The notes under the pieces were generated by a model. The model was not told the DNA's origin. It ran no database searches and saw nothing but the letters and a program-made list of their open reading frames with translations. A stretch of 15,778 nt of DNA from DATFPQ01 sp035264765 (GTDB taxonomy: Bacteria; Actinomycetota; Actinomycetes; Actinomycetales; Angustibacteraceae). The position numbers and the translations under genes are program-made. The stretch is from NCBI GenBank assembly GCA_035264765.1, contig DATFPQ010000025.1, positions 1-15,778 of the forward strand. The letters are read 5' to 3'. Position 1 is the stretch's first letter. Each line of letters starts with the position of its first letter. Below are positions 1 through 6,600 of this stretch, in pieces.

Positions 1-433
1 AGTCCTTGGCGACCATGATCCCGCTGGGCTCCTCGATCAGCCGGGCGATCGGCGTCGTCCCCGAGAGCTTGGAGGTGGCCTTGTTGGTGTAGGTCGCCCC
101 GACCACGCCGAGGCCCATCATCATCGCGAGGTCGCCGTTGCCCTTCTCGTTCACCAGCCTGGCCAGGCCCACGGTGCCGCCCGCGCCGGAGAGGTTGAAC
201 ACCTCCATGCTGTTCGCGATCTTGGCGTCCTCCATGACCTTCGCGGCCGTGCGAGCGGTGACGTCGTACCCGCCGCCGGGGGAGTTCGGCACCATCAGCC
301 GCATCCCGGTCAGCGGCTTGCCGGCGTCGGCGCTGTCGGCCGAACCGGCCGAGGTGCCGGTGGCGCCACACGCGGTCGCGGCCAGCGCGACGGCCGCAGC
401 CGTGACGGTCAGGCGGAGGGCGGTTCGGGACAT
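1..433 (-). CDS. Tripartite tricarboxylate transporter substrate-binding lipoprotein (TctC/Bug family), C-terminus beyond the left edge
   Basis: The visible 144 residues are the N-terminal part of a Bug/TctC-type extracytoplasmic solute receptor, normally about 300-330 residues. The start is ATG at 433, preceded on the minus strand by GAGGAAA about 7 bases away. The first 22 residues form a lipoprotein signal: basic N-region, hydrophobic Ala/Val stretch and lipobox LAATAC, with the modified cysteine at about residue 22, so the protein should be tethered outside the membrane. After a Ser/Ala/Gly linker comes the family-typical beta strand and loop MRLMVPNSPGGGYDVTAR (residues about 44-61), the ligand-gripping PGGGxD segment, then the GAGGTVGLARL helix start. 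Such receptors hand di- or tricarboxylates or other small acids to a TctAB permease. The permease is not in view and would lie to the left. The divergent CitA/CitB-like two-component genes support a carboxylate ligand. The ligand itself cannot be read from sequence because the family has expanded widely. Confidence 0.88.
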   Translation of the reverse strand, partial: MSRTALRLTVTAAAVALAATACGATGTSAGSADSADAGKPLTGMRLMVPNSPGGGYDVTARTAAKVMEDAKIANSMEVFNLSGAGGTVGLARLVNEKGNGDLAMMMGLGVVGATYTNKATSKLSGTTPIARLIEEPSGIMVAKD

Positions 434-618
434 TGGGGTTTCCTCGTCTCGTCGTCGAAAGCAATCGCCTCGATCCTGCGGCCCCGCCGCGGCGCCGTCA
501 CGCTTTAGGCGACAGCGGTCATTGAGGTGATTCTGGTCCCGAGGCAACGCAGGCTCCGCACTGCCGCTGCGCCATGATGCCTGGGTCGTAGGGTGACCCG
601 GACAGGAGGTGACGAGCG
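434..618. promoter_or_regulatory. Divergent control region between the TctC-like receptor and the sensor kinase gene
   Basis: This 185-base gap separates two divergently read genes and should hold both promoters and any operator for the response regulator encoded next door. On the plus strand a TANNNT-type -10 candidate, TAGGGT, lies at 589-594. It would start the transcript near 600-601, just ahead of the AGGAGG ribosome site at 604-609. No good -35 box is visible. The patch at about 497-535 is the least GC-rich part and contains CACGCTTTAGG (499-509), of which a near copy follows the regulator gene. No convincing promoter could be picked on the minus strand. The assignment rests mainly on gene arrangement. 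Confidence 0.45.
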
Positions 619-2229
619 GTGCGACGTCGAATGACGTTGGCCGGTCAGCTGCTCGCGCTCCAGCTGCTGATCGTCCTCGGCGTGATCGTCGGCGTGACCG
701 CCGTGTCCCTGGCCCAGTCGGCGGAGGCGGTACGCCGCGCCGAGGGACGCCGCGCGCTGTCCGCGGCCGAGAACATCGCGGCCACCCCGCTCGTCCGCGA
801 CCTGCTGCCGTCGGCCCGGCCGAGGCAGGGCTCGGCGCTGCCGGCGGCGGCGGAGTCCCGACGCAGCCTGTCCGGGGCGCGGTCGGTCGTGCTCGCCCGC
901 GTGGACGGCACGGTCGTCACCTCGTCGGACCCCCGCCAGATCGGCACCACCCTGCGGTTCGGAACCGCCGAGGTGGCCCGGGGCCGGTCCTGGACGGGTC
1001 TCGTGGGGTCGGGCGCGGCGACGCGGGTGTCGGCCCAGGTCGCGGTGCAGGACGAACGGGACGGGCACGTGGTGGGAGTGGCGGTGGTCGAGCGGGAGTA
1101 CCCGTCGACGCTCGAGCGGCTTCGCGCCGCAGTGCCGAACCTGATCACGTACCTGGGCATCGCGGGAGGGCTCGGCGTCATAGGCTCGCTCTTGCTGGCA
1201 CAGCGGGTGAAGCGGCAGACGCTGGGCCTCGAGCCGCCCGAGATCGCGCGCCTCGTCGAGCACCGTGAGGCCATGTTGCACGGTGTCAAGGAAGGCGTCA
1301 TCGGCCTCGACCGGTCCGAACGCGTCACGCTCGTCAACGAAAGCGCGTGCCAGCTGCTTGGGATCCCTTACGACAGCACGGGTCGGCGCCTCGACGACCT
1401 GAGTCTCGACCCGCAGCTCTATGACGTCCTCACCGGGCGCCGTACGGGTACCGACCAGGTCGTCCTCGTCGACGACCGCGTCCTGACGTTGAACCGAAAC
1501 CCGGTGTCGTCGCACGGGCGGGTCCTGGGGTCGGTCACCACGCTGCGGGACCGAACCGAGCTCACCACGCTGCGCCGCGAGCTCGGCGTCGTCCGGCACG
1601 CCACCGACACCCTGCGGGCGCAGACCCACGAGTTCTCCAACCAGCTGCACGTGATCAGCGGGCTCGTCCAGCTGCGGGAGTACGACGAGGCGGTGCGGTT
1701 CATCGAGGCGGTGAGCCGCGGCCGGGCCGAGCTCGACGAGGACGTCACCAGCCGGATCGCCGACCCCGCGCTCGCCGCGCTGCTCGTCGCCAAGGCGAGT
1801 CTGGCGGCGGAGCGCGGGGTCGAGCTGCGGTTCGCCGACGGTGCACGGCTGGGACGCATCGACGACGCGCTGTCCGTCGACCTGACAACCGTTGTTGGAA
1901 ATCTCGTCGACAACGCGCTGGATGCCGTGGGGTCCGCGCCCCGGCCGGACGGTGGTCCGGGCGGCTGGGTCCAGGTGGACCTCCGTGAGGAGGCCGACGA
2001 CGTGGTGGTCGAGGTCAGCGACAGCGGGCCGGGCGTGGAGCCGGGGATCGCCGGTCAGGTGTTCGACCGGGGGTTCTCGACCAAGACCACCGACGACGTG
2101 GTCGGCCGCGGCTTCGGGCTGGCGCTCACCGGGCTGGTCTGCCGTCGCCGTGGCGGGTCGGTGCAGGTGCACAACGACCAGGGCGCCGTGTTCACCGCGC
2201 GGCTGCCCAGGGCGCTGGTGCCGTCGTGA
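619..2229 (+). CDS. CitA/DpiB/DcuS-type sensor histidine kinase
   Basis: A 536-residue membrane sensor kinase that would autophosphorylate on histidine and pass the phosphate to the regulator encoded immediately downstream. Order of parts: TM1 at about residues 10-32; an extracytoplasmic PAS/sCache-like sensor at about 35-170, the type that binds citrate, malate or other carboxylates in CitA and DcuS; TM2 at about 174-194; a cytoplasmic PAS domain at about 210-315; the SpoB-type H-box with THEFSNQLH, phospho-accepting His about 337; then a HATPase domain with N-box NLVDNALDA (about 428-436), DSGPG (468-472) and GRGFGLAL (496-503). All key residues are present. The GTG at 619 was chosen because AGGAGG at 604-609 is 9 bases upstream; an in-frame ATG at 631 is the alternative. 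The 3' end overlaps the regulator by four bases. Ligand identity is inferred from the family and the divergent TctC-like gene. Confidence 0.92.
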   Translation: MRRRMTLAGQLLALQLLIVLGVIVGVTAVSLAQSAEAVRRAEGRRALSAAENIAATPLVRDLLPSARPRQGSALPAAAESRRSLSGARSVVLARVDGTVVTSSDPRQIGTTLRFGTAEVARGRSWTGLVGSGAATRVSAQVAVQDERDGHVVGVAVVEREYPSTLERLRAAVPNLITYLGIAGGLGVIGSLLLAQRVKRQTLGLEPPEIARLVEHREAMLHGVKEGVIGLDRSERVTLVNESACQLLGIPYDSTGRRLDDLSLDPQLYDVLTGRRTGTDQVVLVDDRVLTLNRNPVSSHGRVLGSVTTLRDRTELTTLRRELGVVRHATDTLRAQTHEFSNQLHVISGLVQLREYDEAVRFIEAVSRGRAELDEDVTSRIADPALAALLVAKASLAAERGVELRFADGARLGRIDDALSVDLTTVVGNLVDNALDAVGSAPRPDGGPGGWVQVDLREEADDVVVEVSDSGPGVEPGIAGQVFDRGFSTKTTDDVVGRGFGLALTGLVCRRRGGSVQVHNDQGAVFTARLPRALVPS

Positions 2230-2915
2230 CGCGCGTGCTCGTGGTCGACGACGACTTCATGGTCGCGCGGGTGCACCGCGCATTCGTCGAGGCGGTGCCG
2301 GGCTTCGAGGTCGTGGCCGTGGCGCACACCGGCCAGGCGGCGCTGGCCGCCGTGCGCGAGCACCGGCCGCAGCTGGTGCTGCTCGACATCCACCTCCCGG
2401 ACGTCAACGGCCTGCAGCTGCTGCCGGCCCTGCGCCGCGAGCACGAGGACCTCGACGTGGTCGTGATCAGCGCCGCCCGCGAGGCCGAGACGGTGCGCCG
2501 GGCCCTGCGCGGCGGGATCGTGCACTACCTGCTCAAGCCGTTCTCCGCCGAGGACCTGCGCTCGACGCTGCTGCACTACCAGCGGACGTACGCGTCGCTG
2601 CAGGAGGAGCGGGAGACGCGGCAGCAGGACGTCGACCGGGTGTTCACGCATGCCCGCCCCGCCAGGGCTCCGTCGTCCGCGCGGCTGCCCAAGAAGCTCA
2701 GCGAGCAGACCGCCGAGCTGGTGCAGCGCGCTCTCCGGGAGGCGGACGCCGACCTCTCGGCGTCCGAGTGCGCCGAGGCGGTCGGTCTGGCCCGGGTCAG
2801 CGTGCGCCGCTACCTCGAGCACTTCGTCGAGACGGGTCAGGCGCGCGTGACGCTGCGCTACGGCGGCGTGGGACGTCCCGAGCGGCGCTACGCCTGGGGA
2901 GGCGCCGACCGCTGA
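2226..2915 (+). CDS. CitB/DpiA-type response regulator
   Basis: A 229-residue transcriptional response regulator, cytoplasmic, the expected partner of the upstream kinase. The receiver domain spans about residues 1-120: acidic pocket D8-D9-D10, phospho-acceptor D54 in LLDIHLPD, a Ser at about 82 in the conserved Thr/Ser position and K104 in LLKPF. A charged, helical linker (about 120-160) leads to a C-terminal winged helix-turn-helix at about 170-215 (LSASECAEAVGLARVSVRRYL), which matches the CitB/DpiA/MalR output domain rather than the OmpR or LuxR type. The GTG start overlaps the kinase stop codon (GTGA), so the two are translationally coupled. The likely target is the divergent carboxylate-uptake gene, and possibly its own operon; this is inference from arrangement. 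The gene converges with fdhD with only 39 bases between stops. Confidence 0.92.
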   Translation: MTRVLVVDDDFMVARVHRAFVEAVPGFEVVAVAHTGQAALAAVREHRPQLVLLDIHLPDVNGLQLLPALRREHEDLDVVVISAAREAETVRRALRGGIVHYLLKPFSAEDLRSTLLHYQRTYASLQEERETRQQDVDRVFTHARPARAPSSARLPKKLSEQTAELVQRALREADADLSASECAEAVGLARVSVRRYLEHFVETGQARVTLRYGGVGRPERRYAWGGADR

Positions 2916-2954
2916 CGCACGCTTTGGGGCACCCTGGGCGCGCGTGCCGGCCGA

Positions 2955-3797
2955 TCAGGCCGCGACGCCGAGCCGCTGCTCGCCGGCGTAGACGGTCATC
3001 CGTGGCGGCCGCAGGAACCCGACGAGGGTCATGCCGGCCTCGGTGGCGAGGTCGACGGCGAGGCTGGACGGCGCCGACACCGCGGCCAGGCACGGGATGC
3101 CGGCCATCAGAGCCTTCTGGGTGAGCTCGAAGGACGCCCGCCCGCTCACCATCAGCACGCACCCGGTGAGCGGCAGCCGCTGCTCGCGGGCGGCCCAGCC
3201 GACCAGCTTGTCCACGGCGTTGTGCCGGCCGACGTCCTCCCGCACGGCGAGCAGCTCGCCGCTCGCCGCGAAGAGCCCAGCCGCGTGCAGGCCGCCGGTC
3301 CGGTCGAAGACCTTCTGGTGCGACCGGAGCGCGTCGGGAAGCGTGACGAGCAGCTCGGGCGACCAGTGCGTGGCGTCCGTGGCGACGTCGTAGGGGGTGC
3401 GGAGCCGCACCGCGTCGAGGCTGGCCTTGCCGCACACACCGCAGGACGACGTCGTGTAGAAGGAGCGCTCCAGCGAGACGTCGGGCAGCGCCACCCCGGG
3501 CTGGAGCACGACGTCGACCACGTTGTACGTCGGCCGGCCGTCCTCGCCCTCGTCCTGGCAGTGCATCAGCGTGGACACCTCACCCGCGCCCGCGACCAGC
3601 CCCTCGGTGACCAGGAACCCCAGCGCCAGGTCGAAGTCGTCGCCCGGCGTCCGCATCGTCACGGCGAGCGGCTTGCCCGCCACCCGCACCTCGAGCGGCT
3701 CCTCGGCGGTCACCGTGTCGGGCCGGCGGGTCACGACGACGCCGTCCGCGCCCACCTCGATGCGGCTGGCCGGAGTCCTCGACGTCACCCTTCCCAC
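2955..3797 (-). CDS. fdhD: Formate dehydrogenase accessory sulfurtransferase FdhD
   Basis: FdhD takes sulfur from a cysteine desulfurase and delivers it to the molybdenum (bis-MGD) cofactor, activating formate dehydrogenases in the cytoplasm. With the start chosen here the protein has 280 residues, a normal length. Diagnostic segments are EEPLEVRVAGKPLAVTMRTPG near residues 32-52, the sulfur-carrying CxxC loop SSCGVCGK with cysteines at about 119 and 122, EDVGRHNAVDK at about 187-197, and the SGRASFEL motif at about 218-225. I prefer the GTG at 3797 because the product then begins MGRVTSR, the usual opening of actinobacterial FdhD as I recall it. GTG codons at 3803 and 3788 are alternatives and none has a strong ribosome site. 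No formate dehydrogenase or other molybdenum gene is in view. It stands alone, convergent with the response regulator and divergent from the DUF3052 gene. Confidence 0.95.
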   Translation of the reverse strand: MGRVTSRTPASRIEVGADGVVVTRRPDTVTAEEPLEVRVAGKPLAVTMRTPGDDFDLALGFLVTEGLVAGAGEVSTLMHCQDEGEDGRPTYNVVDVVLQPGVALPDVSLERSFYTTSSCGVCGKASLDAVRLRTPYDVATDATHWSPELLVTLPDALRSHQKVFDRTGGLHAAGLFAASGELLAVREDVGRHNAVDKLVGWAAREQRLPLTGCVLMVSGRASFELTQKALMAGIPCLAAVSAPSSLAVDLATEAGMTLVGFLRPPRMTVYAGEQRLGVAA

Positions 3798-3910
3798 GTG
3801 CACAGCCTGCCATGCTGATCCACGCCGGTTGCTGGAGGTAGTTGCGCTGACGGGCAGGCTCTAGTGGACTAACCCCTCGAGCGAACCGAGCGATGCAGGA
3901 GGGACCACCC
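3798..3910. promoter_or_regulatory. Divergent spacer between fdhD and the DUF3052 gene
   Basis: These 113 bases must carry the promoters of both neighbours if each is transcribed from here. The downstream end holds AGGAGGG at 3897-3903, the ribosome site for the DUF3052 gene. TAGTGG (3862-3867) is a weak -10 candidate on the plus strand, without a properly spaced -35. No strong inverted repeat or riboswitch-like structure was seen. Confidence 0.3.
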
Positions 3911-4339
3911 GTGAGTGACACGGCGGACGCCGCTACCGACAGAGGCCTGACCGACCGGTTGGGCCTGCGCCCGGGCCAGGTCGTTCAGGAGCTGGGGTGG
4001 GACGACGACGTCGACGACGACCTGCGCGTCGCCTTCGAGGACGCCGTCGACGGGGAGCTGCTGGACGAGGAGGCCGACGAGGTCGCCGACGTTGTGCTCC
4101 TGTGGTGGCGTGACGACGACGGCGACCTGGTCGACGCCTTGGTGGACGCCCTCACCAACCTGGCCGACCGCGGTGCGGTCGTGCTGCTCACGCCCAAGGC
4201 CGGCCGGGAGGGGCACACCCAGCCGAGCGAGGTCGTGGAGGCCGCGCTGGCCGCGGGGCTGCACGGCACCAGCACGGTGAGCGTCGGCCCCGACTGGGGT
4301 GCGACGATCCTGGTGGCCCGCAAGTCCGCCCGGCGCTGA
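3911..4339 (+). CDS. DUF3052 family protein
   Basis: A 142-residue soluble, very acidic protein of the DUF3052 family, which is common in actinobacteria and has no established biochemical role that I know of. The GTG at 3911 is preferred over an in-frame ATG at 3893 because AGGAGGG sits at 3897-3903, correctly spaced for 3911 and inside the longer reading. The N-terminal third contains LTDRLGLRPGQVVQELGWDDDVDDD, followed by an acid-rich helix (EDAVDGELLDEEADE). The second half reads as a compact alpha/beta fold with strands VVLLWWRDDDG, AVVLLTP and ATILVARK. No signal peptide or membrane segment is present. It is nine bases upstream of the peroxiredoxin gene, so the two are very likely one operon. 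The same neighbour pair occurs in Mycobacterium tuberculosis (Rv2239c-Rv2238c, from memory), suggesting a conserved functional link that is not characterised. Confidence 0.87.
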   Translation: MSDTADAATDRGLTDRLGLRPGQVVQELGWDDDVDDDLRVAFEDAVDGELLDEEADEVADVVLLWWRDDDGDLVDALVDALTNLADRGAVVLLTPKAGREGHTQPSEVVEAALAAGLHGTSTVSVGPDWGATILVARKSARR

Positions 4340-4348
4340 GGAGCACCC

Positions 4349-4828
4349 GTGAGCCAGACCGACACCGAGCCGACCGTCGCCGTCGGCGACATCGCGCCCG
4401 AGTTCAGCCTGCGTGACCAGCACGGGGCCGACGTCAGCCTGTCGTCCTTCCGCGGCGAGTGCGCCGTGCTGGTCGTCTTCTACCCGTTCGCGTTCTCCGG
4501 CATCTGCACCGGCGAGCTCTGCGAGATCCGGGACGACCTCTCGGTGTTCCAGAACGACGCCGTCCAGGTGCTCGCGGTCTCGTGCGACCCGATGTACTCG
4601 CTGCGCGCCTGGGCCGAGGACCAGAAGTTCGACTTCCCGCTGCTCTCGGACTTCTGGCCGCACGGCGCGGTCGCCAGCTCGTACGGCGTCTTCGACGCCG
4701 AGCGCGGCATGGCCCTCCGCGGCAGCTTCCTGGTGGACGTCGAGGGCACCGTCCGCTGGGCCGTGGTCAACGGCCCGGGGCAGGCGCGCGACCTGAGCGC
4801 GTACCGTGAGGCGCTCGCGGCGCTCTGA
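4349..4828 (+). CDS. ahpE: Peroxiredoxin, AhpE family
   Basis: A 159-residue thiol peroxidase that would reduce hydrogen peroxide, organic peroxides or peroxynitrite in the cytoplasm. The active-site motif PFAFSGIC places the peroxidatic cysteine at residue 53 (P46, S50, C53), and the conserved arginine is in the ALRGSFLVD strand. FPLLSDFWPHGAV closely matches mycobacterial AhpE, which supports the subfamily over generic Bcp/PrxQ. Unlike the single-cysteine M. tuberculosis enzyme as I recall it, this protein has a further cysteine at residue 58, four residues after C53, the spacing used by the resolving cysteine of Bcp/PrxQ enzymes. Additional cysteines are at about 38 and 79. The GTG start has AGGAG at 4338-4342, and that site overlaps the stop codon of the DUF3052 gene, implying coupled expression. 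tRNA-Val follows 10 bases after the stop. Confidence 0.93.
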   Translation: MSQTDTEPTVAVGDIAPEFSLRDQHGADVSLSSFRGECAVLVVFYPFAFSGICTGELCEIRDDLSVFQNDAVQVLAVSCDPMYSLRAWAEDQKFDFPLLSDFWPHGAVASSYGVFDAERGMALRGSFLVDVEGTVRWAVVNGPGQARDLSAYREALAAL

Positions 4829-4838
4829 CGCCGCACCG

Positions 4839-4911
4839 GGGCCTGTAGCTCAGCTGGTAGAGCACCGCGTTTACACCGCGGGTGTCGTCGGTTCGAACCC
4901 GGCCGGGCCCA
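4839..4911 (+). tRNA. tRNA-Val (anticodon TAC)
   Basis: A complete cloverleaf of 73 bases can be folded by hand. The acceptor stem pairs 4839-4845 with 4904-4910 (one G-U). The D stem is GCTC/GAGC (4848-4851 with 4860-4863) around a GG-containing loop. The anticodon stem is CCGCG/CGCGG (4865-4869 with 4877-4881), with loop TTTACAC and anticodon TAC at 4872-4874. The T stem is 4887-4891 with 4899-4903, with loop TTCGAAC. The discriminator base is A at 4911. The genomic 3' end reads ACCG, so the full CCA tail is not encoded and must be added after transcription. It reads GUA and probably GUG codons. The 10-base gap to the peroxiredoxin stop suggests read-through transcription or a promoter inside that gene. 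Confidence 0.97.
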
Positions 4912-4984
4912 CCGTTCGACCCTTCCGTTCCTGCCGCCGACCCGCAGGCCGCCAGGCGTCCACGGTTCCGGTTTTCTCCCGCTT

Positions 4985-4990
4985 TACCCT
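4985..4990 (+). promoter_or_regulatory. Candidate -10 box for a leaderless transcript of the membrane protein gene
   Basis: TACCCT fits the actinobacterial TANNNT -10 pattern and ends six bases before the ATG at 4997, so transcription would begin at or next to the start codon. No Shine-Dalgarno-like sequence precedes that ATG, which is consistent with leaderless initiation. The -35 position (about 4962-4967) reads ACGGTT, which is weak. This is a position-based inference. Confidence 0.4.
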
Positions 4991-4996
4991 GTCCGC

Positions 4997-6526
4997 ATGC
5001 CCGACTCTGGCCTGGGACGGCCGCTGCGAGGGTTCTCCCCAACCGTGCTGTGGTCGATCATGACAGTGGTGGCCCTCGTCGCCTTCCTCGCCCGGCGAAA
5101 CATCGTCGAGCGGCACGCCGGCCTGTTGGGGCTGCACGGCTACGACGACGGCGTGTACTACGCCGGCGCCGCGGCGATGCTGGCCGGACGGATGCCGTAC
5201 GAGGACTTCGTGCTCCTGCACCCGCCGGGGATCCTGGTCGTGCTGGCGCCGTTCGCGGAGCTCGGCGCCCTGACGTCGGACCAGATCGGCCTGGCCGGCG
5301 CCCGGGTCGGCTTCTGGGTGCTCGGGGCCGTCAACGCGGCCCTGGTGGCTCGCGTCGCTGCTCGGGAGGGTCTGCTGGCCGCGGCGGTCGGGGGGCTGGC
5401 CTACGCGCTGTCGTATCCCGCGATCTACTCCGAGCGCACGGCGCTGCTCGAGCCCCTCGGCAACACGGCGCTACTCATCGCTCTGCTCCTCCTGGGCCGC
5501 ACTGACCGGAAGCCGTCGGGGCGCAGCCAGGTCCTCGCCGGCGCCGTCCTCGGCGCGGCCGTCTGCATCAAGCTCTGGATGGTGATCCCGCTGGTGGTGA
5601 TCACCCTGTGGCAGCTGCTGAGCGCGGGCTGGCGCGCTGCCGTCCGGGTGGCGGCGGGTGCGACGGCCGTGGGGCTGGCCTTCCTGGTGCCGTTCCTCGG
5701 CGTCCTGCCGGAGATGTTCCGGATGGTGGTGCTCGCCCAGCTGGGCCGGGTCAGGTCCCGCTCGGTCGTGCACCGGATGGTCAGCATCACCGGCCTCGAC
5801 CCCCTGCAGCGCCTCACCAACCCTGAGATCGCGGGTGCCGTTCTGGTTCTGGTCGTGCTGACCGGGCTGGTCGCCGTCGTCGTCGCGGTGCGCTCGGGGG
5901 AGCGGGGAAGGGTCTACGCGGCCCTGCTGGTCGCCCACCTGGCCATGTTGCTGCTGGGAGCGCCGTACTTCGGCCACTACGCGATCTTCCTGTCCGTACC
6001 GGCGGCCCTCGTGCTGGCCACGCTGGTGGGACAGGCGGCGGCGATCTCGCACGGCCGCCGCTGGGCGTGGCCCCAGCTGTCCCTCGCCGTGGCGCTCGTG
6101 GTGGGGGTGGTGGGCCTGAACGCCACGACGCTGAAGGCCAGGGCCGGCAACCCGTTCCCGGCCCGCCGGCTCGCCGCCGCGGTCGTCGACCGCCCCTGCG
6201 TCGTCTCGGACGACGACACGGCCCTCATCGCCATGAACGTGTTCACCCGCGACCTGCGGCGCGGGTGCCGGCTGATGGTCGATGTCACCGGGCTGACCTA
6301 CGACCGGGCCGCCGTGTTCCGCCCTGACGGCCGTCCGGTCCCTCGGACCGCAAACCGGCTCTATCAGCGAGAGATGTCCAGCTACCTGCTGTCCGGGTCG
6401 GCCACGATCCTCGCCCGTCCCGGCGGCGCCGGGCTGAGTAACGCGACCAAGCGCCGCATCGAGAGCCTGCCCGTGCTGGCCAAGGCCCGTGGCTACCGCG
6501 TCCACGGCCGGCCGGCCGCCGGCTGA
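4997..6526 (+). CDS. Polytopic membrane protein, probable GT-C-type glycosyltransferase
   Basis: A 509-residue integral membrane protein with about ten predicted hydrophobic segments, the first at about residues 17-33 and the last near 350-372, followed by a soluble C-terminal part of about 135 residues. Directly after the first membrane segment lies GYDDGVYYAGAAAMLAGRMPYEDFVL, with acidic residues D50 and D51, then HPPG at 75-78. An acidic residue in the first external loop followed by an alternating Y/P-rich segment is the pattern of GT-C enzymes (ArnT/PMT/GT39-87 types), which use polyprenyl-phosphate sugars outside the membrane. ERTALLEPLGN at about 146-156 also fits. The donor, acceptor and pathway cannot be stated. 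The tail contains two cysteines (in DRPCVV and RRGCRL) that could form a disulfide outside the cell. The ATG at 4997 has no ribosome site but a well-placed -10 candidate. It is monocistronic or first in a short unit with the DUF4383 gene. Confidence 0.75.
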   Translation: MPDSGLGRPLRGFSPTVLWSIMTVVALVAFLARRNIVERHAGLLGLHGYDDGVYYAGAAAMLAGRMPYEDFVLLHPPGILVVLAPFAELGALTSDQIGLAGARVGFWVLGAVNAALVARVAAREGLLAAAVGGLAYALSYPAIYSERTALLEPLGNTALLIALLLLGRTDRKPSGRSQVLAGAVLGAAVCIKLWMVIPLVVITLWQLLSAGWRAAVRVAAGATAVGLAFLVPFLGVLPEMFRMVVLAQLGRVRSRSVVHRMVSITGLDPLQRLTNPEIAGAVLVLVVLTGLVAVVVAVRSGERGRVYAALLVAHLAMLLLGAPYFGHYAIFLSVPAALVLATLVGQAAAISHGRRWAWPQLSLAVALVVGVVGLNATTLKARAGNPFPARRLAAAVVDRPCVVSDDDTALIAMNVFTRDLRRGCRLMVDVTGLTYDRAAVFRPDGRPVPRTANRLYQREMSSYLLSGSATILARPGGAGLSNATKRRIESLPVLAKARGYRVHGRPAAG

Positions 6527-6536
6527 GGCCCCGCTG

Positions 6537-6581
6537 CGCGTGCGGAGAAGGCCCACACGCGGTACATGTGTGTCGTCACAC
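6537..6581 (+). other. Two small inverted repeats upstream of the DUF4383 gene
   Basis: CGCGTG (6537-6542) pairs with CACGCG (6556-6561) across a 13-base loop, and GTGTG (6568-6572) pairs with CACAC (6577-6581) around TCGT. They lie between the stop of the membrane protein gene and the start of the DUF4383 gene. They may be a weak terminator and a small operator, but both stems are short, no U-rich tail follows, and chance is quite possible at this base composition. Confidence 0.2.
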
Positions 6582-6600
6582 CAGCCACAAGGAGGCACAC

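Noticed and set aside
138..530. 130-codon plus-strand frame over the TctC-like gene and its upstream region
   Set aside because: The minus strand has a lipoprotein signal and a family-typical fold. The plus frame has no ribosome site or recognisable content.
505..2172. Long open frame of 555 codons on the minus strand opposite the sensor kinase
   Set aside because: It mirrors the plus-strand kinase, whose domains and motifs are complete. The minus product is rich in Arg, Gly and Pro with no recognisable motif, a usual by-product of high GC.
2916..2954. Possible bidirectional terminator between the regulator gene and fdhD (GGCAC with GTGCC)
   Set aside because: Only a five-base stem with an 11-base loop and no T-tract. 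Indistinguishable from chance at this GC content.
3893..3910. ATG 3893 as the start of the DUF3052 protein
   Set aside because: The AGGAGGG ribosome site would lie inside the reading frame. GTG 3911 has ideal spacing from it.
6568..6600. ATG 6568 as the start of the DUF4383 protein
   Set aside because: The extension includes the strong AAGGAGG site at 6589-6595, which serves ATG 6601.
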